Assembly (NCBI RefSeq): GCF_000469345.1
Contig: NZ_KI271131.1
Location: 809 to 34,226 of the forward strand
DNA length: 33,418 nucleotides
Direction of reading: 5' to 3'
Source: Eubacterium ramulus ATCC 29099
Lineage (GTDB): Bacteria; Bacillota; Clostridia; Lachnospirales; Lachnospiraceae
Made by a program: the position numbers and the translations under genes. The notes under the pieces were generated by a model. That model saw only the letters and a program-made list of their open reading frames with translations. It did not search any database and was not told the origin of the DNA. This document shows, one piece after another, positions 1-8,654 of the stretch (positions are counted from its first letter, which is position 1; every line of letters begins with the position of its first letter).

Positions 1-1
1 T

Positions 2-181
2 ATTAACAATATCAGACTGGAAAAAGCGGTAGAGTTATTTGAACACGGTAATACCTCCATATTAGAGGTATCTTTATCTGTTGGCTTTCATAATCTTTCT
101 TATTTTTACAGAGCATTCAAAGCAAAATACCATATGACACCGCTGGCTTTTATAAAAAGATTAGAACTGGATTCTGTATAA
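2..181 (+). CDS. AraC-family transcriptional regulator, C-terminal end only
   Basis: The reading frame is open from the window edge and ends in TAA at 179-181. The 59 visible residues match the second helix-turn-helix of AraC/XylS regulators: a helix rich in R-L-E-K-A, then I-L-E-V-S-L-S-V-G-F, then the signature F-Y-R-A-F-K-A-K-Y-H-M-T-P. That domain binds DNA; the sensing domain lies outside the window. The protein ends at a normal place for the family, a few residues after the HTH. Its stop codon directly abuts the end of a decayed MATE gene on the other strand. AraC regulators often sit beside the transporter they control, but that link is inference here. Confidence 0.85.
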   Translation: MNNIRLEKAVELFEHGNTSILEVSLSVGFHNLSYFYRAFKAKYHMTPLAFIKRLELDSV

Positions 182-646
182 GCTCATCAGTGTCACCTTC
201 AGGTCTCCGATTCCACGAAAGAATCCTTGAATTGCATTCGTAACGGCCGGAAGAATATACATCGCAGCAATCAGATGCAGATAAATGACACCATGTCCTA
301 TTACTTCCTCATCTTTTACGAAAAGTGCCATTAGTTCTCCGGCAAATACCTGGCAGATCACCATAACAGCTTCAGGACTGCACTGATAATTAAGAAATAC
401 AAAGGCGATGCACTGTCTCCCAAAGCTCTTAAGGTACTGGAAAAAAAGTTATACAAAAAGGTGAACATTAATCCCAGAAAAATAATCCGTAAATACTGTC
501 GCCAGCGCTTCTTTCCCCACAAAATGCCCCACGATGATGCTGTCCAACGCATTATAAGTCAGCTGAAACAGATTTCCCCAAACAAGCGGCACAGTGAAAT
601 TCACAAGAATCGGCATGATTTTCCCGGTTGTCAGATCTTTTGTCAT
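182..646 (-). pseudogene. MATE-family multidrug efflux pump, remnant of three fragments
   Basis: Three collinear pieces of a MATE transporter lie in different frames. Piece A (646 to about 497) starts M-T-K-D-L-T-T-G-K and has the N-terminal family pattern P-L-V-W-G-N-L-F-Q-L-T-Y-N. Piece B (about 495-360) carries Y-L-R-I-I-F-L-G and S-T-L-R-A-L-G-D, normally near residue 130. Piece C (about 364-185) carries G-F-F-R-G-I-G-D, normally in the C-terminal half. Together they make about 155 residues against about 450 for an intact pump. Each junction changes frame, so two internal deletions removed most membrane segments. A ribosome site (GGAGAGG) still precedes the start. The last piece stops at the AraC stop codon. 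A functional product is very unlikely. Confidence 0.85.
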
Positions 647-676
647 CTCATTCCTCTCCTTCGGTAAAATTTAAAA

Positions 677-1624
677 TTAATTCTCTTCCGTTTTCTTTCT
701 TTTCCTTTCAGAAACCCTTGGCACTGACTGAAGAGTAATAGATGGAATTTTTAAACCCATTATTCCCTTCAGAATCCAGGTAAATGATAACATGACCAGA
801 ACCGGAATGGCACAGGTTGTCACAAGCAGCACTGCCACGCCCTCTATAATTCTGTTTAATCCATCCTCAAAAACAGAGAGTTTTTCTGTAGCGACTTCAC
901 CTACCGCATCAATCGCATCATCAACCTTATCCTTCGCATTATTAAGAAATTCACTGAAAGAAAACTTTTTATCTTTCGTTTCTTGTGCTTCATCCTTTTT
1001 GTCTGCGTTTGCAGAGGTATCTCCCTCATCTAATAATTCTTCCGTATCTTCCTGTGTAAAATCAGCTTCATAGGACTTTGCATAGGTTTCATTTACCATA
1101 TTCGTCACCCATGCACTGGTAGGAACCAGTCCCCACAAAAGAACACCCAGAATGATACTTTTGATTCCGATTCTGTAGATAAATTCTTTCCATCCGTTTT
1201 TCAAAAAGTTGCCTGCTGCCAGAAGCACGCATCCGATAGGAAATAAGATTTTAAATGCAATATACCCGGTGATAGTCAGTAAGTATTTTTCAACAATGAT
1301 CACTGCATAAACGATCACCATATAGCCTGCGACATCTGCCAGCTTATTGGCGATCGGAGTTGCGGCTTCTCCCGGTATTGCAGCAGCACCTGTTGCAAGA
1401 GCGGTTGCTGTTCCGGAAAGTACAAGTGCTTTTTTCTGCAATCCATTCAGCGTTTTGATAACCCAATGGTACGATTCGACAGAAGTTGCCCATTTGGAAA
1501 CAACAAAAAATGATGTAAGAGCAATCCCAATGCAGATCAGCATCATGATCAGACGATTTCGCATCGGTTGCTTATAGTTTCTAACTGTGATTTCATGGCT
1601 GTCTGCCATCATAGGTTCTTTCAT
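677..1624 (-). CDS. Uncharacterised multi-pass membrane protein
   Basis: A 315-residue protein that I cannot assign to a named family. It has hydrophobic segments near residues 23-43, 100-120 and 125-145, another pair around 150-175, and one near 265-290. Between these lies an acidic and lysine-rich stretch (about 185-245) with no membrane character, and the C-terminus is basic (R-K-R-K-K). An alanine/glycine-rich segment near residues 70-85 could be a further membrane helix or loop. The start is supported by AAGGAAA about 8 bases upstream; a second ATG lies four codons downstream. It sits between the MATE remnant and an aldo/keto reductase, both on the same strand, with 84 bases to the reductase. 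There is no sign of decay. Confidence 0.7.
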   Translation of the reverse strand: MKEPMMADSHEITVRNYKQPMRNRLIMMLICIGIALTSFFVVSKWATSVESYHWVIKTLNGLQKKALVLSGTATALATGAAAIPGEAATPIANKLADVAGYMVIVYAVIIVEKYLLTITGYIAFKILFPIGCVLLAAGNFLKNGWKEFIYRIGIKSIILGVLLWGLVPTSAWVTNMVNETYAKSYEADFTQEDTEELLDEGDTSANADKKDEAQETKDKKFSFSEFLNNAKDKVDDAIDAVGEVATEKLSVFEDGLNRIIEGVAVLLVTTCAIPVLVMLSFTWILKGIMGLKIPSITLQSVPRVSERKRKKTEEN

Positions 1625-1708
1625 ACTTATTTTCCTTTCATGCTATCTATTCTCGGATAAAGAAAGGATCGGATACACGCTCCCGATCCTTTCCACCTTT
1701 TCAGTTTT

Positions 1709-2707
1709 CTATTTGTCCAAAACCGCAACCTGAATTGTCTTTACTGCTTCCTCCATACATTTAATGTCCTCGGCACGCAACCTAATATCCAGACACTTTA
1801 CAGTATCTTCCACACTGGAAGCTTTTCGCATTCCAACCAGAAGACTCATCCGGTCGTACTGAGATAATGCCCAGGATTCTACCAGCGTTGCAAAACTGCA
1901 ATGATATTCCTCACAAAGCGGTTTCCAGATTTCAAAAGCCCTGCGAAGTCCTTCTTTTTTTTCTGGATCTGTCCAAGGTATTCTGGATCGGATATCGGTT
2001 TTTGCAAATTCACGTTCCATAAAGGCAGGAGAAGTTAAAAATCCTTCCTCCAGCACACCATAGGTCTGAAATACCGTGTTATACTTTTTACACAGATCAA
2101 AATATTCTCTGCCATGGAAAGGAGAGAGAATACTGAAAAATTCCTGTACAACGGATACTTTTCCGCCGGCTTCCTGATATGCAGCCAAATCTGCGGGTTG
2201 ACTGTTAGAAAGTCCATAGGTACGGATCTTTCCTTCGCGAACCAGATTTTCCAATGCTCCTACAGTTTCTTCCACCGGAAAGCTGCCGCAGACATAATGT
2301 ACGATAACAGAATCCAGATAATCGGTTCCCATTCTTCGCAGAGAGTCTTCCACGTCCTTTTTCACTGCTGATGCGCGGGTGTCATTGTTAACGGTATAAC
2401 CGTCTCGTTCATAATGAAAATTACCGCCCTCATTTCTCCAGTTCAAAGAGCATTTGGTCTGTAAAACAAAATCATTTCTTCTGCCTTTCAGTGCCTTACC
2501 AAGCAATTCCTCACTTACTCCTGTGCCATACACCGGTGCGGTATCGATGTAATTCACGCCATGTTCATGACAAATATCAAGCAGGTGCTTCGCGTCCTCA
2601 ACTGTAGAATCTCCGTCTGTCCAGACACTTCCGCCGCCAAGCCCCCAAGTACCTAATGCAACCACAGAAACATCGATGTCCGTGTTGCCAAGCTTTTGAA
2701 ATTTCAT
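1709..2707 (-). CDS. Aldo/keto reductase
   Basis: A 332-residue NADPH-dependent oxidoreductase of the aldo/keto reductase superfamily, expected to reduce aldehydes or ketones in the cytoplasm. The fold markers are in order: K-L-G-N-T-D-I-D-V-S near the N-terminus, catalytic Asp in Y-I-D-T-A-P, catalytic Tyr in V-Y-G-T-G, Lys in L-Q-T-K-C and His in V-I-V-H-Y. The length fits the family. The frame opens further upstream, but the ATG at 2707 is chosen because CGGAGGAATT lies directly before it. The substrate cannot be told from sequence. Two small dyads upstream (2778-2813) may hold its operator. Confidence 0.9.
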   Translation of the reverse strand: MKFQKLGNTDIDVSVVALGTWGLGGGSVWTDGDSTVEDAKHLLDICHEHGVNYIDTAPVYGTGVSEELLGKALKGRRNDFVLQTKCSLNWRNEGGNFHYERDGYTVNNDTRASAVKKDVEDSLRRMGTDYLDSVIVHYVCGSFPVEETVGALENLVREGKIRTYGLSNSQPADLAAYQEAGGKVSVVQEFFSILSPFHGREYFDLCKKYNTVFQTYGVLEEGFLTSPAFMEREFAKTDIRSRIPWTDPEKKEGLRRAFEIWKPLCEEYHCSFATLVESWALSQYDRMSLLVGMRKASSVEDTVKCLDIRLRAEDIKCMEEAVKTIQVAVLDK

Positions 2708-2777
2708 TTTAATTCCTCCGTTTTTCGTTGCTCTTTCCTGCTTTTTATGCAGTATCCTAACCGTACAGCGTTCCCCT

Positions 2778-2813
2778 GACAAAGCTGTCTATATTTAAAA
2801 AGACAATTTTGTC
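2778..2813. promoter_or_regulatory. Possible operator dyads upstream of the aldo/keto reductase
   Basis: GACA-aagc-TGTC lies at 2778-2789 and GACAA-TT-TTGTC at 2802-2813. TGTCT and AGACA face each other across a 10-base A/T-rich spacer (2786-2805). Such arrangements occur at MerR- or TetR-type operators. The site lies about 70-105 bases upstream of the reductase start. No adjacent regulator gene is present to support the idea. Confidence 0.25.
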
Positions 2814-2925
2814 ACATCTGTGCGTTACTTACTCTACCTATTAATATATACCACGCTCCGGAATAAGTAAAATAAAATCACTTTACCATTTCAAAAGCCA
2901 CATGAATTCATCAAACCGGAATCGA

Positions 2926-3099
2926 TTAATAACCCCAACTGATTATTTCCCAATTCTTTTTATCTTTTGTTTTCACTAAATGCCACTGCCAGTTGGTATA
3001 TGTAGCATTAGGATTGACCCCACCATCTCCACCTTTTTCGTCTGTATCAAAGGTTAATAATACTACAATAAGTTCTTGATTATTTTCTTTCCAATCCAT
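2926..3099 (-). pseudogene. C-terminal scrap of a small conserved protein
   Basis: Fifty-seven codons run from an ATG at 3099 to TAA at 2926, ending in W-H-L-V-K-T-K-D-K-K-N-W-E-I-I-S-W-G-Y. That ending resembles C-termini of small secreted NTF2-like (DUF4829-type) proteins, a weak match by eye. There is no ribosome site before the ATG. The same frame continues upstream through E-V, one TAA stop and then T-H-A-F-T-F-Y-N, which looks like the same protein interrupted by a nonsense change. A good ribosome site (AGGAGGTGG) lies further up, right after the stop of the preceding gene. I read this as the remnant of the next gene in that operon. Confidence 0.45.
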
Positions 3100-3118
3100 T
3101 ACTTCTTAGTTATAAAAT

Positions 3119-3136
3119 GTGAACGCATGCGTTCAC
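3119..3136. repeat. Perfect 18-bp palindrome
   Basis: GTGAACGCATGCGTTCAC reads the same on both strands. It sits 20 bases from the C-terminal scrap and just downstream of an AGGAGG ribosome site on the minus strand. Its size suits a dimeric regulator site, but no regulator is encoded beside it. Confidence 0.5.
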
Positions 3137-3147
3137 TATTCCACCTC

Positions 3148-3705
3148 CTAGTGAGCTGTCTGTATTCTCTTATTTGTATCCAACTCCAAACCAACCTGCC
3201 AAAATCCCATATCAATCATCTTCATCTGTGGATACGGCATACCTTCAACTTCCATTTTCTCTCTAACTGGTTCAAATCGAGCAAAATTTTTTTCGTAAAA
3301 ATCGACAAGCTGCATAATGGATTTCAAGTTGTAATTACCGGTTGCGACCTTCTGATTCTTTATTCCTGCAATAAAATATCTATCATATGCTGGAACACAG
3401 CCAAGTGTTCCCATAAGTATTTTCGTGATGAGTGTAAAAGATAACTGATTTTTCAGTTCTTGTTCTTTTACTTTGTGCCTGATTTTATCGTAATACTGCT
3501 CTAAAAACGAATTTATATCCTGCAGTAACTTTTGGTTGCTATCGTCTTTGAAACCGATACAGTCAATTCCAGCTAAAACATCATATTTTTCATTTAACAG
3601 TTCTTTTACTACTGGAATATGTACTTTATAATCCTTTTGTAGCAAAAATGATGAGCCACGATACATTCCCCAACTTGCTAAATAGAAAGCTAGTTGTAAA
3701 CTTGT
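3148..3705 (-). pseudogene. Conserved protein of unknown function, 5'-truncated
   Basis: The frame ends at TAG (3148-3150) and is open back to 3705, where a stop interrupts it. A Met exists at 3666, but clearly coding residues (L-A-F-Y-L-A-S-W-G-M-Y-R-G) continue upstream of it, so the original start is lost. The remaining 185 residues are mostly helical and soluble, with no membrane segment and no catalytic motif that I recognise. The truncation coincides with the start of unrelated plus-strand coding sequence at about 3706. This makes it the probable left edge of an inserted block. AGGAGGTGG directly follows its stop codon, so it once led a second gene. Confidence 0.6.
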
Positions 3706-3707
3706 TT

Positions 3708-3818
3708 AGTTTGAAAAACTGGACTTCTAAGGCTGTGCCGCTGAGCCAAGCTTTTGCCGTGCTAAGTGATATGATGGACGACGAAAATAATACTACTAAC
3801 AAAAAGTTCGATGCATAA
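3708..3818 (+). pseudogene. 3' end of an unidentified gene, truncated at the block junction
   Basis: The plus-strand frame from about 3708 to TAA at 3816-3818 encodes S-L-K-N-W-T-S-K-A-V-P-L-S-Q-A-F and ends D-D-E-N-N-T-T-N-K-K-F-D-A. The composition looks like real protein C-terminus, and it lies 44 bases before the sigma-like gene on the same strand. The part upstream of 3706 is the reverse complement of the truncated minus-strand gene, so only this tail survives. I do not recognise the family. Confidence 0.4.
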
Positions 3819-3862
3819 TTACTGTCGATATTGATAGAGAAAGAACCGAAAGGAGGTGCGCT

Positions 3863-5050
3863 ATGCTGAATGATTTTACATGGAATATGACCGGATACAT
3901 ACCAAAACACCAAGTCAATCCGCACGGTGACGGCATCATTCCCTATGTGGCAGAGCGCATCTTCCAACTGGAACCGGAGCCGCCATCAGTGGGCAATCTG
4001 AACGAATATATCCTGTCTGCTTTGCATGAAAAGAATTTGCTACATTTTTCGTTCTTTCTACATCACTACGAGCCGCAGCTTAATAAGCGCATCAAGAGCT
4101 TTCTTGGTGTAGATGGCGGCGATTTGTACGATACAGACCGTTTTCTGGATATAAAACTGTCCTGCCGGGAGCAAATGCTCCAAAAGCTGATGGACTATGA
4201 TCCTGCCAAGGGTGCGGAGTATGCTACATACATTTTTCCGTTCATCCGGGATGCTATGCTCCGTTTCCGCATGGGCGAAGAAAAATGGTCGGTATCCTCT
4301 CTGACTAATTACAAAATGGTGCGGTCAATGGCTTGGCTGTACCACAATACCAAGGATGCGGTCAACGAGTTTTCCAAGAAATACAACTGTGATCTTGCTC
4401 TTGCCGAAGAATATCTGAAAGTTGTCCGAGGTATCCGCAATCAGCAGCCATTCTATGTGACAGACGAGGACGGCGAGGAAACTGGCGAAGATGTCGCCCT
4501 TGACGATAGTTGGAACTATACCGACATCCTCTGGAACGGCATACAGGCAGAAAAGGTGCAACGGGCATTTGAGAAACTGAATTACCGGGAGCAGACCTTG
4601 CTCGAAAAACGGTTAGCAATTTGCATGACCTGTGGGCGTGTTGGCTCATGGAAGAACCGCCCCACCTTTGAAGACCTGGCGGTTATGTTTGAGGGAAGCA
4701 CAGCCAGCGGTGCAGAGCGGGCTTACCGGAAAGCGATGGATAAGCTGACAGAGCTTCTGGTTGCCGAGGGTGCTATCCATGCAGTCCGGCTGAAACAGAA
4801 ATCCAAAACCAAGCGCAAAAAGAAAATCACCGCCGCAATCTACGAATACCAGGCAGACTGCGACGGCGAATGGGGCGAAATATCAGTTGATTTTGAGAAC
4901 GGCACAGCAGAAATCATTCGGCTTGCTGATTGGGATACAATTAAAACGAACTGGTTTGCCAATGAGGCGATCCGGTATATTTTATCATTGTCGCCTGATG
5001 CTCTTAAAAAATATATGCTCGTCCCCCTTGAGCCGCCACTTATATCCTGA
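3863..5050 (+). CDS. RNA polymerase sigma-factor-like / helix-turn-helix protein of a mobile element
   Basis: A 395-residue protein with a strong ribosome site (AAAGGAGGTGCGCT) before its ATG. The middle contains sigma-70-like regions: L-N-Y-R-E-Q-T-L-L-E-K-R-L near residues 235-248 and F-E-D-L-A-V-M-F-E-G-S-T-A-S-G-A near 270-285, a region-4-type helix-turn-helix. A basic K-S-K-T-K-R-K-K-K segment follows, then a C-terminal domain of about 75 residues of unknown fold. This type commonly sits just upstream of BceAB-type transporters on clostridial mobile elements. It is the first complete gene of the plus-strand operon, 77 bases before the ABC ATPase. It could instead be a helix-turn-helix regulator that does not act as a true sigma factor. 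Confidence 0.65.
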   Translation: MLNDFTWNMTGYIPKHQVNPHGDGIIPYVAERIFQLEPEPPSVGNLNEYILSALHEKNLLHFSFFLHHYEPQLNKRIKSFLGVDGGDLYDTDRFLDIKLSCREQMLQKLMDYDPAKGAEYATYIFPFIRDAMLRFRMGEEKWSVSSLTNYKMVRSMAWLYHNTKDAVNEFSKKYNCDLALAEEYLKVVRGIRNQQPFYVTDEDGEETGEDVALDDSWNYTDILWNGIQAEKVQRAFEKLNYREQTLLEKRLAICMTCGRVGSWKNRPTFEDLAVMFEGSTASGAERAYRKAMDKLTELLVAEGAIHAVRLKQKSKTKRKKKITAAIYEYQADCDGEWGEISVDFENGTAEIIRLADWDTIKTNWFANEAIRYILSLSPDALKKYMLVPLEPPLIS

Positions 5051-5093
5051 ATCCTTACAACAACTGTAAGTGGTATTTGCTGTGTTCCCATGC

Positions 5094-5115
5094 TATCATT
5101 TTATTACAAATGATA
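5094..5115 (+). promoter_or_regulatory. Hairpin abutting the ribosome site of the ABC ATPase
   Basis: TATCATTT (5094-5101) and AAATGATA (5108-5115) are perfect inverted repeats around a 6-base loop. The GGAGG of the next gene (5116-5120) starts at the base of the stem. It could modulate translation of the ATPase gene or be an operator for the downstream response regulator. Confidence 0.45.
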
Positions 5116-5127
5116 GGAGGTATTCAC

Positions 5128-5895
5128 ATGAAACCCATTTTGAATATTGAAAATTTAACAAAAATCTATGGCAATGTGCCAAGTCAAACAAAGGCACTGA
5201 ATGGGATCACCTTCCAGGTGATGCCGGGAGAGTTTCTCGGCATTATGGGAAGCAGTGGTTCCGGTAAATCCACGCTTCTCAACTGTATTGCAACTGTGAT
5301 TCAGCCCACCGGTGGAAGCATTCAGGTGGAAGGCGATACTCTGCAATCCCTCAAGGGAAAGGCTCTTGCAGAGTACCGTGGCAAAAAAGTTGGTTATCTA
5401 TTCCAGAACTTTGAATTGCTGAACAACCTGACTGGCAGGGAAAACATCCTGCTCCCGACTTCCTTGCATGGGGTATCCGAAGCAGAAAGCAGCCAGCGGC
5501 TGAAGCAGTTGGCTGACTATCTGGAAATCACTGATGTTCTGGATAAGTTTCCGTCCAAGATGTCCGGCGGCCAGCGTCAGCGTGTTGCGGCAGCAAGGGC
5601 TCTGATCTTACATCCCCAAATGATCCTTGCCGATGAACCGACGGGTGCGCTGGATTCTAAGAACGCAAGAAGTCTTATGGAGAAGCTGTCCGGCCTGAAT
5701 CGTGACGAACAAGCTACGATCCTGATGGTAACCCATGATTCCAATGCCGCCAGCTTCTGTAAGCGCATCCTGTTCATCCAGGATGGCGTGATCTTTCATG
5801 AGCTTCGGCGTGGAGACGAAAGCCAGCAGGAGTTCTACGGGCGCATCCTGAAGGTGATGGCGCAACTGGGAGGGGGCAGCGCAAATGTTCTCTAA
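5128..5895 (+). CDS. ABC transporter ATP-binding protein (BceA-type)
   Basis: A 255-residue ATPase of the MacB/BceA class that powers the FtsX-like permease next to it. Walker A G-S-S-G-S-G-K-S-T is at 41-49, the Q-loop glutamine at 93, signature M-S-G-G-Q-R at 145-150, Walker B I-L-A-D-E-P near 166-171 and the switch His in V-T-H-D at 203. The frame opens further upstream, but the ATG at 5128 follows ATAGGAGGTATTCAC and is the obvious start. Its end overlaps the permease start by 11 bases, so translation is probably coupled. In known BceAB systems the pair removes bacitracin or cationic peptides from undecaprenyl-phosphate-linked targets. The ligand here is unknown. Confidence 0.93.
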   Translation: MKPILNIENLTKIYGNVPSQTKALNGITFQVMPGEFLGIMGSSGSGKSTLLNCIATVIQPTGGSIQVEGDTLQSLKGKALAEYRGKKVGYLFQNFELLNNLTGRENILLPTSLHGVSEAESSQRLKQLADYLEITDVLDKFPSKMSGGQRQRVAAARALILHPQMILADEPTGALDSKNARSLMEKLSGLNRDEQATILMVTHDSNAASFCKRILFIQDGVIFHELRRGDESQQEFYGRILKVMAQLGGGSANVL

Positions 5896-7957
5896 TCTCA
5901 TTCTTCGGAACAGCCGCCGCAGCCGAAAGGAAAACGGTCTGTTTTTCAGCTCCCTGGTGATTTCTATTGTTGCCTTTTACATGATTCTTTCCATCTCCAC
6001 TCAAGATGTGATGCTCTTTTTGCAGAAAATGGAGAGTGGCGCAGTTGACAAACTCCTGCTTCTGATTCCTGCGTTTTATGGGATGACCCTCGGTATTCTG
6101 TTCTTTTTGATCTATTTTGCCTGCAAGTATCAGTTCGAGCGCAGACGGCATGAGTTTGGTGTTTATCTAATGTTGGGGATGCGTAGAAGTAAACTGTTTG
6201 GTATGCTTCTAGCGGAAGATTTCCTGACCAGTATTCTTGCCATGCTCATAGGCTTACCTGTGGCTGTGGTGCTTTCAGAAATTGTCAGTCTTGTCACCGC
6301 CAAGCTGGTAGGCATGGGGATCATCGGTCATCAGTTTTCTTTATCCTGGTCTGCGATTGAATGGACGCTGGCAGGATTTCTGGCAATTAAGCTGACGGCA
6401 CTTCTGATTTTGAGTGGACGAATCAGCCGCCAGGAGATCGGTACTTTGCTATCCCAGCCAACGAACCGCCCCAAAAAGCAAATGCCATCTGTTATCTATG
6501 GACTGGCTGCTATATGCGGAAGTGTGATGTTGGCAGTGGCTTACTACATGGCGATTCAGGGAATTGCATGGACAAAGGTAAGTATGATGGGACTGACTTT
6601 GCTGTTGGGCATAGTTGGTACGATGCTGCTTTTCTATGGGATGCGTGCGCTGATTGCTTTGATTGTTAAGAAAGGAAAAGGAAATAAGCAGCTTCATGTA
6701 TTTACCTTCCGGCAGATTCAGGAGAATGTCATTCATCAGTCAAACTCCATGGCCATCAGCTCCCTGCTGATTCTGGCGGCGCTGTGTTGTTTTGGTGCGG
6801 GCGTAGGAATTGCAGGAACGAATAACCTGTCTTCTGGCCATGTAATCGACTATACTTTTGAAGATCATACTGCAGAAGATTCATCGCAGGTTCTTCCGAA
6901 TATAAAGGCAGTCCTGAAAGAAAACAGTTTGGAAAATCAATTTTCAGAGCTTTTTGAAATGAGGGTTGGGCGTATTCGCACCACAGAAGATTATGATAAT
7001 GCCTACAGCATGGACGCTGTTATGGACTCTCTTCGGAGCCTGCCCCAGTCGGAAGACCGGGATGTCCTTCTGAACAATCTTGGTTATGCCACATACCCAT
7101 ATTTGATTTGTTTATCGGACTATAATCGTTTGTTGGAATTGTCCGGCAATCCGGCTCTCCAATTAGGCGAAAAGGAGGCCACTGTCTATATTGATACAGA
7201 GTTTACTACGGCAAGCCGTACCGCAATGCTGAACCAAGTATTGGCCGGGCAGCCCAAGGTGGAACTGGATGGTAGTCCGATTCATCTTACAGGAGAGGTT
7301 CAGTCTGTGAATTTAGTCACGGACCGTTCTATAACCTTGTCCTTTGCATTGATTCTTCCGGATGAAGCATTCCTATATTATAGTCAGGGAATGTATGATA
7401 CCTATGTCAATGCGGTACTCAGTGAGCAAGCTCTGAATGGAAATAGCCTTATGACTGCATATTTGGATTTGAACGAGAAGCTGGACGAAACTGACATTGA
7501 ATATGAAAGCTATCTTCAGAATATGGGTCGTCAGCTTTTCTACACCATAGCATCCAGTTATATTACCCTCTATCTTGCGATTGTTTTCCTGGTAGTTGCC
7601 AACACCATCGTGGGTGTTCAGTTCCTGATGAGTCAGCAGAAAACCGGGCGCAGATACCAGACTCTGATCCGCCTGGGAGCTACTTACGAAACCCTTTGCC
7701 AGTCTGCTGGAAAGCAAATTACCTGGTTTATGGGACTTCCTGTATTGGTTGCGGCTGTCAGCAGTTTGTTTGGAGTCAGGGCGTTATTTACAGGGATACT
7801 CTCGTCCCGAACCCGTGGGACAGTGGCTGAAATGATGTTTGTATCTGCTGCTATGATTTTGCTGCTTTGCGTGATAGAATATATTTATATGAGAGTGGTC
7901 AAGCACTCCAGTGATCGGTATTTGCTGACACTGATGCAGCCGCAGAGAGAAGAATAA
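5885..7957 (+). CDS. FtsX-like ABC transporter permease (BceB-type)
   Basis: A 690-residue membrane protein, close to the usual size of BceB permeases. An N-terminal segment (about 18-38) is followed by the FtsX pattern Y-Q-F-E-R-R-R-H-E-F-G-V-Y-L-M-L-G near residues 80-96. More helices follow at about 100-130, 150-180, 205-225, 230-260 and 285-310. A large extracytoplasmic domain (about 315-555) comes next, then three C-terminal helices with a second FtsX-like element. That large loop senses or binds the peptide-lipid target in characterised BceB proteins. The start has GGAGGGGG upstream and lies inside the ATPase gene. The response regulator follows 19 bases after the stop. No damage is visible. 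Confidence 0.92.
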   Translation: MFSNLILRNSRRSRKENGLFFSSLVISIVAFYMILSISTQDVMLFLQKMESGAVDKLLLLIPAFYGMTLGILFFLIYFACKYQFERRRHEFGVYLMLGMRRSKLFGMLLAEDFLTSILAMLIGLPVAVVLSEIVSLVTAKLVGMGIIGHQFSLSWSAIEWTLAGFLAIKLTALLILSGRISRQEIGTLLSQPTNRPKKQMPSVIYGLAAICGSVMLAVAYYMAIQGIAWTKVSMMGLTLLLGIVGTMLLFYGMRALIALIVKKGKGNKQLHVFTFRQIQENVIHQSNSMAISSLLILAALCCFGAGVGIAGTNNLSSGHVIDYTFEDHTAEDSSQVLPNIKAVLKENSLENQFSELFEMRVGRIRTTEDYDNAYSMDAVMDSLRSLPQSEDRDVLLNNLGYATYPYLICLSDYNRLLELSGNPALQLGEKEATVYIDTEFTTASRTAMLNQVLAGQPKVELDGSPIHLTGEVQSVNLVTDRSITLSFALILPDEAFLYYSQGMYDTYVNAVLSEQALNGNSLMTAYLDLNEKLDETDIEYESYLQNMGRQLFYTIASSYITLYLAIVFLVVANTIVGVQFLMSQQKTGRRYQTLIRLGATYETLCQSAGKQITWFMGLPVLVAAVSSLFGVRALFTGILSSRTRGTVAEMMFVSAAMILLLCVIEYIYMRVVKHSSDRYLLTLMQPQREE

Positions 7958-7976
7958 TTTGGAAGGAGGTGCTGTC

Positions 7977-8654
7977 GTGAAAAGAATTGCTGTTGTGGAA
8001 GATGAAGTCTATATGCGGGAAGAACTCTGCAATATGCTCCAAAAGGACGGGTATCTTGTGAAGGCAATCACCGAGTTTGAAGATGCCGCTCGGCTCTTGG
8101 CAGCCCTCCGTCCTGACCTCGTGATCTTAGACCTGAATTTACCGGAAATCAGTGGCTTTCAAATCTGCCAGGAGCTAAAGAATAAAACTGCTATCCCCGT
8201 CCTGGTGCTGACTTCCAGAGATCAGGTAAAGGATGAACTGCAAGCGTTCCAGTTGGGTGCCGATGAATATTTGACGAAGCCGTGCAGAAAAGATCGACTT
8301 CTTGCCAGGGTATCCAATATTCTCAAAAGGTATGAAGGCCGTACCAATCTCATAGAGGGAGCAGATTTCCTGTTAGACCAGCAGACTTATACGCTTTATA
8401 TTCATAATACCTCTGTGGTGCTTCCCAAAAATCAGGGGAAACTTTTGGCTGCTCTTTTGTCCGGCGGCAATGCTCTGGTTACAACGGAGCAGCTTTGCAT
8501 GGCACTATGGGGAACCACGGAATACATCGATGAAAATGCCTTGCAGGTGAATCTGACCAGGCTGAAAAAGACGATGTCCGGTCTTGATATGAAGCAGCGA
8601 ATCGTTGCGGTTCGTGGGGTGGGCTATCGTCTGGAAACGGGGGTGGATCCATGA
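7977..8654 (+). CDS. OmpR-family response regulator (BceR-type)
   Basis: A 225-residue regulator. The receiver domain has the acidic pocket E8-D9 and the phospho-acceptor Asp at about 52 in V-I-L-D-L-N-L-P. The conserved Lys in Y-L-T-K-P-C is near 101. A winged-helix DNA-binding domain follows from about 125, ending R-G-V-G-Y-R-L-E-T. The start is GTG at 7977, preceded by GGAAGGAGGTGCTGTC; an in-frame TTG at 7959 lies before the ribosome site and is rejected. Its stop overlaps the kinase start as ATGA. It should control the adjacent ABC genes in response to the kinase, as in other Bce modules. Confidence 0.92.
   Translation: MKRIAVVEDEVYMREELCNMLQKDGYLVKAITEFEDAARLLAALRPDLVILDLNLPEISGFQICQELKNKTAIPVLVLTSRDQVKDELQAFQLGADEYLTKPCRKDRLLARVSNILKRYEGRTNLIEGADFLLDQQTYTLYIHNTSVVLPKNQGKLLAALLSGGNALVTTEQLCMALWGTTEYIDENALQVNLTRLKKTMSGLDMKQRIVAVRGVGYRLETGVDP

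Noticed and set aside
5050-5127. Riboswitch upstream of the ABC ATPase
   Set aside because: The gap is only 77 bases with one short hairpin. No known aptamer pattern is visible.
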